Notes: generated from the sequence alone by a model not told the origin. A stretch of DNA of 64,000 nt from Tridacna crocea (GCA_943736015.1 OX031064.1:38367361-38431360); one strand, 5' to 3'. Counted from the first letter of the stretch, positions 22,430 through 33,995 are shown. A program made the numbers and translations.

Positions 22430-22785
22430 AATCAAAGCACTGAAAGTACTGACAGACTAGCGAATTTGAAACTCGTAAGTGGCTATGGTAAATGTAAATG
22501 TTTGTTGATTGATACCAGACTGAAGAAATATTGTCACATTTGGTCTCTGAGTCTGTTTCAGGTCCATCGGTTCATTTTGGTTATTAAATCCAATTTGGTT
22601 CAATTCACAGGCAGTTCAATCCATTGACTTTACCCGACGCTCTTGACTATTTTCTTCCCTAAACAAGAAATATTACGAAGAAATTCAGTTTGTTAACTTT
22701 CAATTGAAAACAGGTTATTTTGTTAAGATGAAATCTCCTGCCTAAACAAATAAGAGGTAACTTGTGTTACTTGTACACCTGGCCT
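22430..22785 (-). repeat. Inverted copy of 50335-50700
   Basis: This is the reverse complement of 50335-50700, with landmarks GACAGACTAGCGAATTTGAA, CAATCCATTGACTTTACCCG and GATGAAATCTCCTGCC. It is a dispersed repeat without coding capacity. In the other copy it borders the non-LTR relic. Confidence 0.7.
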
Positions 22786-22984
22786 TTTATATCCAAAGGT
22801 ATTAAAACATGTTATTTCTTTGTATGTGGCATTATCTACTGGCCCATCACTAACTTTGTTCAAATGATACTACTGGAGAAAAATTGCAACCCGCCTCGGT
22901 AATTCACGAAGGTTACATTTGGCGTGTATGGTGAAATGTTTGGAAATCTTCTTGTTCCAAGCCAAAGGGTTTAGAATTCTAATA

Positions 22985-23255
22985 TGGCCTGCAACACACG
23001 AAAAAGGGCAATCGGACATTTGCTTCAAGTATCGTCTCGGATCAGCCTGCGCAGTCCGTGCAGGCTAATCCGAGACGGCACTTCACGGTTTCATGGTATT
23101 TTCTGTTTTTCCCAAGTCCACTGTAGCACAAAACCCAATGTAGTCGTAAAGTGCCGTCTCGGATTAGCCTGCGCGGACAGCGCAGGTTGGTCCGAGACGG
23201 CACTTTACGCAAATGTTCAAATGCCCCTTTTTGTGTGTTGCCAGCCAAATCGGAA
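22985..23255. mobile_element. Double-hairpin MITE (family G), full length
   Basis: The outer inverted ends are GGCCTGCAACACACGAAAAA and TTTTTGTGTGTTGCCAGCC. Each end carries a hairpin of CCGTCTCGGATTAGCCTGCG type; the middle is CAAGTCCACTGTAGCACAAA. I associate this type with bivalve genomes, from memory. Two 66-94-codon ORFs run through it as repeat translations. Confidence 0.8.
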
Positions 23256-23772
23256 TGATGCCCCTTGAGTCATATAATTTACCATAGGAGTCCGTAGTTT
23301 GACTCCTGCCACCCATAGACTATAGAGTATAATCAAGGGATTTAACTCTATTCAGCCCATTACTTGCAAAAACGGCAAACACCCATTAAACATGTTTCAA
23401 ATGTTCACTGACCTGTAGTATTCGTGTTCAACAAAGTCGAATCGCCTCAGAATTCGTTGATTTTTTTATCAAGATGCAAATTTCAAACAGCTGCCGACAT
23501 CTTGTGTCAGGGAAAATTGTTTGGAACAAGAAATATCATTGGTTGATATGTACTGACAGTCGTGCATTCAACCTATGAAATTTCGTACCGCTGCTCATAC
23601 CTTTTTCTTTTCTTACCTGACACTGTTTGGAACGAGGAATTTCATTGGTTGATATGCGCGACTGGCAGTATCGAATGTACGAACTCTTGTCAATGGAGAA
23701 GATTTTTGAGCGAGTGTACACCTTTAAAGGACTGTAGCAGCCAGACTGCATGAAAAAGATACACGCACGTTT
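23256..23772. other. No recognised feature
   Basis: This is non-coding sequence. Overlapping ORFs of 63-71 codons on both strands (23536-23753) show no domain. Confidence 0.4.
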
Positions 23773-24220
23773 TTAGACTAGCGGAGCTAGTCTATAGGCA
23801 TCCAGTTTGAGCCAGACTCAGTATAAACAAAAAACCTCTCAGTTGCCAAATACTGCCTCGCAGAAAAATAACTCCTTTCTGTTAGGAATCATAATTCAGT
23901 CACTATTACAACTTTGACTTAAAGTGCAGAATCTCTACGATCCCAATTTGAACTTGTACACTTTCAAAGCAACAGACTGTACAAGATGTCATTGATAAGT
24001 GACCTATATGCAAATCAGGCTCATATCACTGATTCCTACTCCGCAGTACATAAAAGAATGAATGGATCTGAAAATGAAAACCCAAGTGACTTGCAGCGAA
24101 TCCCAGCTACACAAACCCTCACTGGCCAGTGAACCCTTCTCATTCCTCTAGTCATTCATTATTTAGATCATTGTGATTGCGAAACTGATATGTTAAACTA
24201 TTGTGGTTAACGTCTTGTAT

Positions 24221-24450
24221 TAACCTTTTACCACACAATCCCGAGCTTTCATATAGGTTGAGAAGAAGCTCTTTGAAAACAATGCGGGAAAAGAAAGAAG
24301 AAAATGCTGTTTACGAGCATTTCCCCTTTTCTCATTTTGTTTTTAACCTTTTTAGAATATGTCTTCATCAATTTTGTCACATTTAACTTTATCGTCTGGA
24401 ACAGGTTTTGATGTGGAGGGCCGTAAAATGTTTCGTTTTGTAAACAGTTA
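24221..24450 (+). mobile_element. HP-MITE copy inside the dispersed duplication
   Basis: A diverged copy, with hairpin arms reading ACAATGCGGGAAAAGAAAGA. Its orthologous partner is 49418-49649. Confidence 0.7.
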
Positions 24451-24482
24451 ATTATATAGTTAAATATTGCATCCTGTTCTGT

Positions 24483-24707
24483 TAACCCTTTACCACACAA
24501 TGACAACTTTTTACGCCCCTGAGGAAGAAGCCTTTTGAAAACATTGTGGGAAAAGGAGAAAATGATGGTACCCAACATTTTCTCCTTTTCCCACAACGTT
24601 TTCTACCCTATCAAAGCAAAATTGCACCATTTGAGCCACTTTGAAATTGCCATCTGCAAATGCTTTCAATTTGGATAAGTTCTAAAATTTTGCTGTGTAA
24701 TGGGTTA
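24483..24707 (+). mobile_element. HP-MITE copy, full length
   Basis: Complete ends and a near-perfect hairpin. Its partner in the other duplication copy (49678-49835) has lost the right hairpin arm. Confidence 0.8.
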
Positions 24708-24834
24708 ATTAACTCTATAATCCAAATATATTAAACCTGCTAAAAAAAGTTTAATAAAACTTTCTGGCAGATGGCGGAAACCTTAATATTGTTATATTTT
24801 TGCAAAAAATATATTATATATCCCATTATCGGTT

Positions 24835-24895
24835 AGTATAGATCCAAGATCAGATTGTACAGACTGATCTTTATTTACACTGTCTGTCAGCTCCT
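24835..24895. repeat. Fragment of family D palindrome
   Basis: CCAAGATCAGATTGTACAGA and a partial inverse. The same fragment is found at 49977-50042 in the duplicate. Confidence 0.5.
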
Positions 24896-25194
24896 CTGTT
24901 CAGAGATATATCTTTTAAAATCCTTGATGAAAATTGGTGAAACATCATTCATGTATGCCTTACGATAAAGACCCTTCTTTCATTTGATGCCGTGTCATCG
25001 GAAAAGGGGGCTTGGTGTATATTTCCATTATGGACTGATATTTCTTTAACTATTGGACAAAATTTTATATAGTGCTGTAAGGTTTAGGGGAAAAAGGCTT
25101 AGTCATCATTTTCGATTAAGCGCGTCTTTTTTTCCGGTGTTATATAAAAAACGCCCGTGCTAGTAACGATACAAAGAAGAAACGAAGCAATATA

Positions 25195-25715
25195 TATACA
25201 GATTGGTTCAATATATTCATGAATCAAAACAATACCATGATTCTTTGGTTCAATAGAAGCACAAATGCATTAATATAAACACACTTTGGGTCAATATATT
25301 GAGGAATCCAAACAATACCATGCTTCTTTGCTACAATATATGGACGAATGTATTAATATAAACTTAGTTGGGTTCAATATATTAGTGAACCCAAGCAATA
25401 CCATGCTTCTTTGGTTCAATATATCGACGAATGCATTAATATGAATGCAGTTTGGTTCAATATATTGATGAATCCAAAAAAATACCATGCCTCTTTGGTT
25501 CAAAATAAGGGCGATTTATACATTAAAATAAAGACAGTATGGTGCAATATATTGATGAATCTAAGCAATAACATGCCTCTCTGGACATGGACAAATGAAT
25601 AGATCATAAAGACAGTTTGGAGCAATATATTGATGATTGCATAATACCATAACTCATTGGTTCAATATATGGACAAATGCATCATTACAAACTGAATTTT
25701 GTTCCATATAAACAT
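25195..25715 (+). repeat. Tandem satellite, about 83 bp x 6
   Basis: The phrase AATACCATG recurs at 25231, 25314, 25397 and 25481, with variants at 25567 and 25643 (spacing 83, 83, 84, 86, 76). Each unit has TTTGGTTCAATATATTGATG and a second TTCAATATATGGAC, so it may itself be a doubled unit. Units are diverged at the 3' end. The short ORFs across it are artefacts. Confidence 0.9.
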
Positions 25716-25911
25716 GTTTTCATTTAATAAATAGTTGTAATGAAGCCATATCATACAATGCTGCGATGAATTGTAAAAGAACGATATAAGACAACCCTGG
25801 CTTTCCACAGAGGTGCATAAATATCTGGAATGACTTTTGATCTGCACTTCAATCTCTTATACATCATATTTTACAAATGCGCATACACATATAACACAAG
25901 CTTCGCAAAAC

Positions 25912-26185
25912 TGCACATATACGCCCGAAGGGGCTTGTCAGTGAAACGGCTGAAAATCTGGAACGCCTGCAGATATTCAAATTGTAAAAGTCACATGCAC
26001 AACTGCACATCATAGAAAATGATTGTGGAAAGTTTTAACGAATTCCGATGAAAACTGTGGGAGTAGTTGCGTGCATAAGAATTTGGTAACGGACAAACGG
26101 ACAGAGAGAGACGTACGTACAGACGGACAGCGGGACGACCAGGGCCATAACATAATATGACCCTTTGGGCGTATAAAAAGCAGAT
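25912..26185. mobile_element. Short pearl-like element (family iii, no core array)
   Basis: The ends are inverted: ATACGCCCGAAGGGGC at the left and CCCTTTGGGCGTATAAAAA at the right. Near the right end is a run of GACGGACAG-type motifs. The same ends enclose seven tandem units at 51697-53080, so this copy is the coreless or one-unit form. Confidence 0.7.
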
Positions 26186-26737
26186 CATTTTGTATAGTCA
26201 AATTGTGGGAGAAGGCAAAGCAAACTGCAACACATATGCTTTTTTTTAAAAAAATTCCTTCGAAAATATTTTCAATTGATATATTTTATTAAGCAGCAAT
26301 AGACAATCTGCCTAAAGTATTACATATATAAATAATTCGGAATTTAATCGGTAAAGGTAGTTTTACATCCATATGGAACCCTGAATTTTGAAATATCTTT
26401 AAAAACGCCCGCATTGATTTTTATGAAACTTTTCAAGGTCTCTTAAAATGACCCTGCCAACTTCCACATCGAAACTTACAGTTTTCGTTCCGCAAGAAAT
26501 GGTGCTTTGCCCATTCAATAGAACAGGTCTACAATTATTCGTATAAAGTGTCTGTTTCCCAACATTTGATTCCACGTTTTATTACTGCATGTTTTATACC
26601 ATTTCTGTTGAGATATGTGTTCGAAACCTTCTGACAGTAAGACCCGAAGGTCTTTCAATCTTGTTTTGAGTTGTTTTTTGCTACGATTTTTTTATTCGGT
26701 TCACCCATAGCTCAACTAGATTTTCCTCACAATCATA
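26186..26737. other. No recognised feature
   Basis: AT-rich non-coding sequence; nothing identified. Confidence 0.4.
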
Positions 26738-27178
26738 AAGGGTAATCTTAAACATGCTGTCCCTTGGACGTAAAAAAACTCCTCTACACAATACTTTGGA
26801 CATAGTTTTTGGAGCAGTTCATATATATACAATTCTCCCTCCTAATCTTATTGTTCTTTGCCATACCACATGATGTGAACCACAGTTTGATTGGGTTTCC
26901 TGAAAACATGTATGGTTTGGAGTGAATAAAAAAACCGAACTGTTAAAAAGGCGCGTGCAAAAGGGTACTCTTAAACATGCTGTCCCTTGGACGTAAAAAA
27001 ACTCCTCTACACAATAATTTGGACATAGTTTATGGAGCAGTTCATACAACTCTCCCTCCTAATCTTATTGTTCTTTGCCATACCACATGATGTGAACCAC
27101 AGTTTGACTGGGTTTCCTGAAAACATGTATGGTTTGGAGTGAATAAAAAAACCAAACTGTTAAAAAGGCGCGTGCAAG
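26738..27178 (+). repeat. Recent tandem duplication, about 220 bp x 2
   Basis: The two units (26738-26960, 26961-27178) start AAGGGTAMTCTTAAACATG and end GGCGCGTGCAA. They differ by a few substitutions and a TATATA indel. No domain was recognised in the minus-strand ORF through it (26819-27049). Confidence 0.9.
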
Positions 27179-28379
27179 TTTCCGACACTGAATAACTAAA
27201 ATAAAACCGAATTTAAAAATAAGGGCTTAAAAGGTTGCAGTGTTTGCTGCTCAATTGAAAGACTAGGACATTTACTGTACTTGCATGAGAATTCTTTTCA
27301 TAAAAAAGGTACACCCTTTACTAGGAATAGCGCTCAACCCTCCCATCGTTTTAAGCTGTTTTGTTCATACACTTAAACACTGCATCGAATGCAAAAAAAA
27401 GTCAAACTAACTTATCAAAAATGCTGAGAATTTCACTAGGAGTTGGTAAAGGTTATATTATCCTATGTAAATTTTCAGTACAATAGCTAAAGCAACTTTT
27501 AAGACATTTCAAAATTCAGAGGATTCCTATTTACCTTTACCAGCTTAGTCAGAAAATAACGCCTTTGCCTGTCTAAATTGAATTCAAGCATTATCACGGA
27601 TATAAATCTCAAAAACTGTATGACGAAGCATAATCTTCCGTTATGACTATTAGTTTCACACTATTTGCTGCCGGAAACGAAACACTCGAATAAGATAAGG
27701 TGTTCCTACGTCTTCCAATTCAGCCGTACTTTTATGTTTTTAGACGGCCATTCTTTACAAAAATCAAAAAAAAAAAAATTAACGTGTGTTGCAATCTGTT
27801 TTGGGTCAAGACACGGATATTGTTTCTTTGACTGGACTGACTTTCGGCCACCATAATAAAATTATGCATACAGTAAACAAAACCTAAACGCACAACACAT
27901 ATACCCACAAAATCACATATACACATATTAACATTCGCCAAAGTGCATATATGTTAAAGAGAAGTCATTGTCTCCATGACAAAAATAGAATAGTGTTAAT
28001 ACAAAGCAAAACCGGATTCAAAAAAAAAAAATGTATGATTTTTTTAAAACCGTTTTTCACTATCAACTCAGCTGGGCATGAAATTTTAGTCATATAAATG
28101 TACGTTTACTGTGTCGTAGCGTTACCTCTTAACATTAATAACCTTTTTATTGATTTTTATTATAACGAAAGTCTCCTTTTTTCATTTTTTATACTCCTTT
28201 AAGTTTTTCATTAAATTCGAACTGTAAGCACGAAATCAAGTATTAAAGGCACCGGTGCGGACAGAATTTGAAATGTCTCTACTGTTTGCATTATTGATAG
28301 AAATGTGGTTTCTAGAGCACACAGAGGGTTTTCTAAGATTTGGCTCAGTGTCCTTTTATTTGAAGAAACATGACAATAT
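27179..28379. other. No recognised feature
   Basis: Non-coding, with poly-A runs. The phrase GCAACTTTTAAGACATTTCA at about 27490 recurs at about 29839, a short dispersed match. Confidence 0.4.
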
Positions 28380-28429
28380 TCAAAATTAGAACATGTTCAA
28401 TATGTAATCACCTAGACATATTATTCTGA

Positions 28430-28665
28430 CTTTATTTCATAAGTATTGGGCTGAAAATGTGGCCTCCACAAGGTTTACCTATGATGTGGACCTAAGACCC
28501 ACTTTCAGGACTCGACGTGACCCAATCGTCTGAAATTTTATCAATGCAATTATTTTTACATTGTTGCGTCTATCTAGAGTGCACACAAGGTACTAGTATC
28601 TATGAATGGCCGGACGACACAAGGACACAGTATGGTCACAGAATCTTTTCGTGCTCAAGTGAGCT
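28430..28665 (+). repeat. Tail fragment of a tandem-core repeat
   Basis: It starts at AAGTATTGGGCTGAAAATGT and ends in CGTGCTCAAGTGAGCT, the same kind of terminal hairpin half seen at 36474. The 91-codon ORF across it is a repeat translation. Confidence 0.45.
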
Positions 28666-28865
28666 ATACTTTGGTGACAATAACAAGCTGTACACAGAAC
28701 AAAGTCTCAACCAATCAGAATACGAAAAAGCAACAAGTTTTCTTTATCTATTGTTCTTTGAGCAGATCGCTTGTGAAAAAAAGTTAACATGAAAAAAAAA
28801 AAACCAGACATTGCATGCACTGAAGAATGACCATCTGAGATACGGGAAAAGGAGAGATTATTATA

Positions 28866-29115
28866 TTGCAAAGAAATTTCTCGTGATCTGATTGGTTAAC
28901 ATGCCGGGAATATCTATCATGTTCCCTGACAAAAATCACGTAAAACCAGTTTCCCTTTTGAGTGCCCCGTAAACATCACTATACGTGCAACACAACATCC
29001 ATAATGGCGGCGTCGATCGATCACCAGACTGCACATTTATGTACCAAACTGCACGTTTTAGTGACGTCAGTTTTCAGTGACGTCAGTTTTCATTGAATTG
29101 GGGCACTCGGAAGTG
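28866..29115. repeat. Dispersed repeat F, arrangement A-B
   Basis: Block A (TTTCTCGTGATCTGATTGGT) is inverted relative to 14915-15175 and stands before block B (CGTGCAACACAACATCCATA). Confidence 0.65.
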
Positions 29116-29216
29116 AATTTCTATTTTGTCAGCATACTCGATTCGTGAGACTATAAAAAGGAAAAGTTCGCTTAATACGCTTTGAAAGGGTATAACTTTG
29201 CATTATAATAAATTCG

Positions 29217-29358
29217 TTGTACGGTCAGGTGGCAGGGGACTCAGAAACTTGTTCGAGGCTGTGGTGAATCATGTCGCCACCTCGCCTTCGGCTCGGGGCG
29301 ACATGATTAACCACATCCGTGAACAAGTTTCCAAGTCCCCTGCCACCTGACCGCACAA
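29217..29358. mobile_element. Hairpin MITE, arms about 66 bp
   Basis: The two arms (GTCAGGTGGCAGGGGAC.. and its inverse) pair with few mismatches and meet at CGCCTTCGGCTCGGGGCG. A single extra arm lies at 29765-29838. Confidence 0.8.
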
Positions 29359-29764
29359 CTAATAATGTTGGTGCTATTTTGTGATACATTATATCCATCG
29401 TATAAGATCGACAGTCTATCCAGTATATGTTGATTTCTATATGTATATGAGAAAGGCGATAACAAACATTTTGCTACCCATTCGAATTTGTTCGATGTTT
29501 TAGACGGAATTCTATTTGTAGAAGGGACATTCATAAACTTATTGGGCCTGTGGAGGACAGAAATGATGAAAACTTTGATTTACTCATGTTTCATTTAATA
29601 GTGAAATATGTAAGGTCAGCATTTTGGCACGTTTTAGTACATGTAAGATCAATCGCGTATTTTGCTATGGCAATCAACACAATTCACTACGACGACGACC
29701 GCTCAACATGAGTTGATCTAAAAGATACGGTTCAAATAAAGACATTTCCATCGGACATTATTAG

Positions 29765-29838
29765 CTGTACGGTCAGGTGGCAGGGGACTTGGAAACTTGT
29801 TCACGGCTGTGGTGAATCTTGGCGCCCCGAGCCGAAGG
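29765..29838. repeat. Half copy of the 29217 hairpin
   Basis: It matches one arm from GTACGGTCAGGTGGCAGG to CGCCCCGAGCCGAAGGC, then stops where the second arm should begin. Confidence 0.7.
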
Positions 29839-30002
29839 CAACTTTTAAGACATTTCAAAATCAATATATGAGCCATACTCTTGGAAAAGGGAACTTAACC
29901 CTTATCCTTGTTAAATAACTAAAATGAAATTATCAATTCGATGGTAAAAGCTCATATATTGTTATTTCAAAGTCATGTATTAGGGAATTGTATCTCCTTA
30001 TC

Positions 30003-30072
30003 GGACAGTGTCGATCCAAGATCAAACTGCACATTCTGTGCAGTCTGATCTTGATCTACACTGTCCGCAAAA
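30003..30072. repeat. Family D palindrome core
   Basis: The central palindrome GATCCAAGATCAAACTGCAC / GTGCAGTCTGATCTTGATC is well preserved, with CACTGTCCGCAAAAGG after it. Confidence 0.6.
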
Positions 30073-30155
30073 GGTCAGAGAGACGCGATAAGCAGCCTAA
30101 AGGTTAATGCATCTACAAGAACTATCGATACAAATTAATCACAAACTGTTTTATA

Positions 30156-30556
30156 CATCTTCTCGAGCCAAGGTTACGATTACTACGTTGAACTTACCTT
30201 GGCTGATTGAGCCCGATTTCGAGATTCCTGCGATACGCCCTCTATTGGATGCTGCTTATTACCCCCTTTACCTCATATTTCTAAAAGCCAATGAAATATA
30301 GTTTTACAAACCGCTTACGAATACACATGAAGCAATAAGCAGACATCCACGTCGGTTTCCATGTTTGCCTTCTATTCGAAAGTTAGCGACCTTGTTCTAT
30401 TTTTATCAAAGATGAAATGCTACGAGCGATTTCATTCGTTGCAGTTAGAGCTGGCTGCATCCAATGAAAAAGCGTATCGGGGGAATGTAAAAATCAAACT
30501 CCATCCGCCAAGGGTAGAGTAGCGTAGTGAATCGTCAGCCTTGGTTTGCGAAGATG
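30156..30556 (+). mobile_element. KP-MITE copy 2 with perfect 8-bp duplication
   Basis: The 8-bp repeat GTTTTATA flanks the element exactly (30148-30155 and 30557-30564). The ends are CATCTTCTCGAGCCAAGG and its inverse. This copy is colinear with 56781-57334 and inverted relative to 1472-1890. Confidence 0.85.
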
Positions 30557-30750
30557 GTTTTATACGCGGTAGTTTCTTTTGCGTTCAGCAAAAAAAAGTT
30601 CAGAAGAAAAAGTAAAAAGATAGAGTGCTCATAATGTTACGGTCTATTCCCATTTGTGGAGTCCGTTAGGTAAACATGTGATGAAAATAAAACTCAAAAC
30701 GACAATATTGTTTGGTAAAGCATAAAAGTGGTTCAAATACATTTAAATCT

Positions 30751-30977
30751 TAACCCTTTACCCCATACGGCATTTCTATGGTATCTCTAATTGACCCTAA
30801 ATAACAGCTAGGATAAAGCTGTTTCTTATGTGTATATGATACCATTTGATAGCATAGAAAACATTGTGGAGAAAGGTGAAATTGCTCGTAACGAGCAATT
30901 TCACCTTTTGCCACAATGTTTTCCAAAGGCTCCTACAAGCAATGCGTAAAAATGAGTATCTGTGGAGTAAAGGGTTG
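30751..30977 (+). mobile_element. HP-MITE copy, variant subfamily
   Basis: This copy and 61439-61665 share a different interior (GACCCTAAATAACAGC, CAATTTCACCTTTTGCCAC) and a hairpin tip of GCTCGTAACGAGC. Confidence 0.85.
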
Positions 30978-31655
30978 AGAGCGTTCGTTTGTTCCGATAT
31001 TGAAGATTTTGAAAAATTATAGAACATTTTTTATTTTTCTTTTATTTAATATCGGTTTACTACTTAATTACTTTCTATATTGTTTTCAAAATTGCGACTA
31101 CAAAATATAACTTGAAATTTTTTCTTGAATTTGGTACAGAAACCCCTGAAGCCATCGTCATCAAACAGATATGAAGCCAGAATTACGTGCGATGTCTCCT
31201 TCCGGAAAAAAATATAGTTTTTGCATAGTTGGTTTGTAAAAGACCAAATAAACAGTCGTCAGCAGATGGATATTTTTAAAGTAAAGTAGTAAAACGTTGG
31301 TATATACAAACTTCGAAGACAAAAATAAGATGATTCTTTCTCTTATGGTTATGTCCCTTGTGATTTCTTCTTATTAAACTAAACATGAACAAAAATGGCA
31401 GTAAACAAAGATAAGTTGTCTAAATATTCATATTCAACGGGTAGTTTGTCCACACATACATAAACAAAGATAAGTTTCCCAAGAATACATTTCCAAAGAA
31501 AACTTCTCAAAGTTCGCACTGACAGATGTAACTGTTTTATAGATAAATGTATATATAGAAACAAAAATAATTCCTGTGAGCACACACACAAGGTTATTTG
31601 TCTCAGCTTGCATAAACAAGGATAACTTATCTCGGTCTATAAGAACAAAAGTCAA

Positions 31656-31913
31656 TCATGATTTGCGCAGCGGAACTTGCACCGTTTGAAAAGCGTCTAG
31701 ACCACCCCAGACCGGAAGTGGTGTCAAAACTTTACAGATGGGACATGGAAACAGTCCATTCCTGCAGTACCTGTAAACGTGCTCTTTCAAACACTCCTCA
31801 CAGAACAAATGATAACAGTTCAAAACCTTGGGTAATTTGAACTTCTGACGACAAAGAGTGCACATCCAGTTAGACGGACCTCTTGGTCCTCCGCCAAGTG
31901 AACGGTGTGCCAT
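31656..31913 (-). CDS. TRIM-type RING finger exon or relic (85 codons)
   Basis: The translation holds a full C3HC4 RING: C18, C21, C33, H35, C38, C41, C57 and C60, in the TRIM-like order CTLC..CYHLFCEEC..CPIC. RING domains of this kind bind E2 enzymes and promote ubiquitin transfer. After the RING the segment TPLPVWGGLDAFQTV resembles the usual TRIM linker, then the ORF ends within about 10 residues. No B-box, coiled coil or C-terminal domain follows in the next 2 kb downstream. A GT within CAAACGGTGCAAGTT could be a splice donor. It is therefore a first exon of a multi-exon gene, or a detached relic. The cysteines are all intact, which argues against long decay. Confidence 0.6.
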   Translation of the reverse strand: MAHRSLGGGPRGPSNWMCTLCRQKFKLPKVLNCYHLFCEECLKEHVYRYCRNGLFPCPICKVLTPLPVWGGLDAFQTVQVPLRKS

Positions 31914-32356
31914 ATATGCAAACTCGGACGTATATCCTGGAACTCTATATCAATGCTTCACTTCCAATGATTTTTTTTTTTCAAATGGAAAACCTTTCCT
32001 AAAGTGCTTAAATCTCACAGTGTTAATTAGAGCGCTTAATCTTTCCATTTGGTCGATCACTTAGAAATGTGATTATCATGTAAAAAATCACTTCCAAAAA
32101 TATTGTTCGTGATCCAAAAGATGCGGTGTCTATCTTTAAATCTACAACGAATAATTTAGATTGTATTTTTTGACAGAGTGCATAGTTCGTAAACGTCGAG
32201 AAGAAAGGCGAAAAACCCTTGGAAACCACATCTTGTTGTATTTATTCGAACAAAGTTTAGCTTCTGTTTTCTGTTATTGTCGGAAACATATGCAAGCAAT
32301 AGTTAATTACCTCAAAAGTGTTTCAAAATGCATATATTTTTCATTCTTCCTTTATG
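31914..32356. other. No recognised feature
   Basis: This is upstream of the RING ORF on its strand. There is no clear promoter. The 109-codon ORF at 32161-32490 has no domain and overlaps a hairpin element. Confidence 0.4.
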
Positions 32357-32360
32357 CCAA

Positions 32361-32450
32361 ATATATCGTCGGTTTGCTTCCAAAACCTCGTAACTACAGC
32401 TTGTTTCAAGCTGTAGTTACGAGGTTTAGGAAGCAAACCGACGATATTTG
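32361..32450. mobile_element. Perfect-hairpin TA-MITE, about 90 bp (copy 1)
   Basis: The arms TCGTCGGTTTGCTTCC.. and its inverse meet at AGCTTGTTTCAAGCT. TA flanks both sides. A second copy with the same outline lies at 60747-60829. It has no interior at all beyond the hairpin. Confidence 0.8.
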
Positions 32451-32644
32451 TTTTCAGTCAGTCTTTTCAGTCTGTGTTCTGATATTTTAAATGATTGAGT
32501 TATTGTGAAGTATATGTATTGTAGAATAAAAAGTAAGTCCTTCTTTACACAACTTAGTTCTAGACTGCAATATAAATATAAAAACCATCTGCAAAAGAAT
32601 GCTTTAATGTAGCTCAATGATGGGTTTAAAAATATAATTATATA

Positions 32645-32754
32645 AATCTTGGGAAAAGGAAAAAATGCTGGTAACTAGCATTTTCCAACAATGTATTAAA
32701 AAGTGCTTATATCTCAGGGCCTTAAAAAACATTTCCGTGTTCTGCAAAGGATTA
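32645..32754 (-). mobile_element. HP-MITE fragment
   Basis: The left half is lost, and the hairpin is shortened (AAAATGCTGGTAACTAGC). Confidence 0.6.
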
Positions 32755-32894
32755 ACTTGTAAACACATGCCCTTTTTCTTTCTTTTATCCTCTTTCTAAG
32801 TATTCTAGATTAAACCGATTTTACTTTTTTTGAAGTCTAATATTGATAGTTTTTTGTTTAATCCTCGAAGCGTAACTAAAGATTTTTTTTTTTT

Positions 32895-32957
32895 CAGCAA
32901 CGATGCAAGAGCAGACTGAATGTTCTGTGTTGTCTGATCTCGATCTATATGATTCGC
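32895..32957. repeat. Family D palindrome fragment
   Basis: AAGAGCAGACTGAATGTTC and GTCTGATCTCGATCTA are its decayed arms. Confidence 0.4.
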
Positions 32958-33079
32958 GGACTCATTCAATCTTGTTTCCAAAGCCTATATACCCAGGTTA
33001 AAGATTTCGATATATCTTATTTGAATCATTTCTTTTTTTACAATTACCGTTCCAGAGTTTAGACTTAAACAATCATTGT

Positions 33080-33305
33080 TAACTCTTTACCAAACAACGA
33101 AATTTTAGACCGGCCCAAATTGAAAGCATATGCTGCCGACAAAATAAAAGTGACTGGAAATTTGAAATTTCTGTTGGAATGGGAAGAAAACATTGTAGGA
33201 AAAGGAGAAAACGCTGGTCACCAGCATTTTCTCCTTTTCCCACAATGTTTTCAAGAGGCTTCACTCTCAGGGTCGTTAAAAGTCGGGATTGTGTGGTAAT
33301 GGGTA
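33080..33305 (-). mobile_element. HP-MITE copy, full length
   Basis: Ends TTAACTCTTTACC and GGTAATGGGTAA; hairpin tip GCTGGTCACCAGC. The 105-codon minus-strand ORF across it is a repeat translation. Confidence 0.85.
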
Positions 33306-33995
33306 AATAAAGCAGGACAAAAGGCGCCGTCGAAGGTAGTATTTCCCTTTTTCTGACTTTCTCTTTTTTCCTTTCCCTTACTCTTTCTTCCATCAAGCAG
33401 TCTCTGCACTTACTGATTTATATAAACATTAAACACAGACAAATATTTCAAGCTGTAAAAATTATGAAAATGAACGAAGGCTTACGACAAATGTAGAATA
33501 CATTAGTCAAAAACGCTCATAGCCAAAAGCATTTCTTTTATTCATTCACAGAAACAGTGATGCAGTGCTGAAACCTCAAATGAATACCTACTGTATGTTA
33601 CATTTCCCTTTAGCTTTTGACGCTTCGGCACTGTTCATTGAACCAATATCAAAAGTAGCAATTGATCAACACAGTCACTTGCACACTCACAATTCTCACA
33701 CAATATTTTTTTTTTTCACAATTATATACAATATGCTTTTTTGTCCACATAATAGAGAAAAAATACCAATTACGAAAAAAGTAAACCTATATTAGCCTAA
33801 TACTAGTGTTAAAGTCTTTATATCTTTGTAAACATAGCAATATAGGAATACAATAATAGGTGTTAAAATCTAGAATCTGTATATACATTTTTATTTAATG
33901 TTTTCATTTACTAACACAGATTACTAATACCAAATTGTAAGGTGCATTGAGGGATGGCCACGACCCTCATGTACCGTTTTGGCGTCGACAATACA
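33306..33995. other. No recognised feature
   Basis: Non-coding; nothing identified. Confidence 0.4.

Larger units (their letters stand above)
23773..25080 (+). repeat. Dispersed duplication, copy 1
   Basis: It is colinear with 48938-50240. It starts at a small hairpin (AGACTAGCGGAGCTAGTCT) and continues through TCCAGTTTGAGCCAGACT, two HP-MITEs, a family D fragment and AAGGGGGCTTGGTGTATATT. Both copies share the same two HP-MITEs at matching positions, so the MITEs were present before duplication. Confidence 0.8.

Noticed and set aside
28517-28792. 91-codon ORF with no known domain
   Set aside because: It runs through the tail of a tandem-core repeat, including the hairpin half, and is not conserved in other copies.
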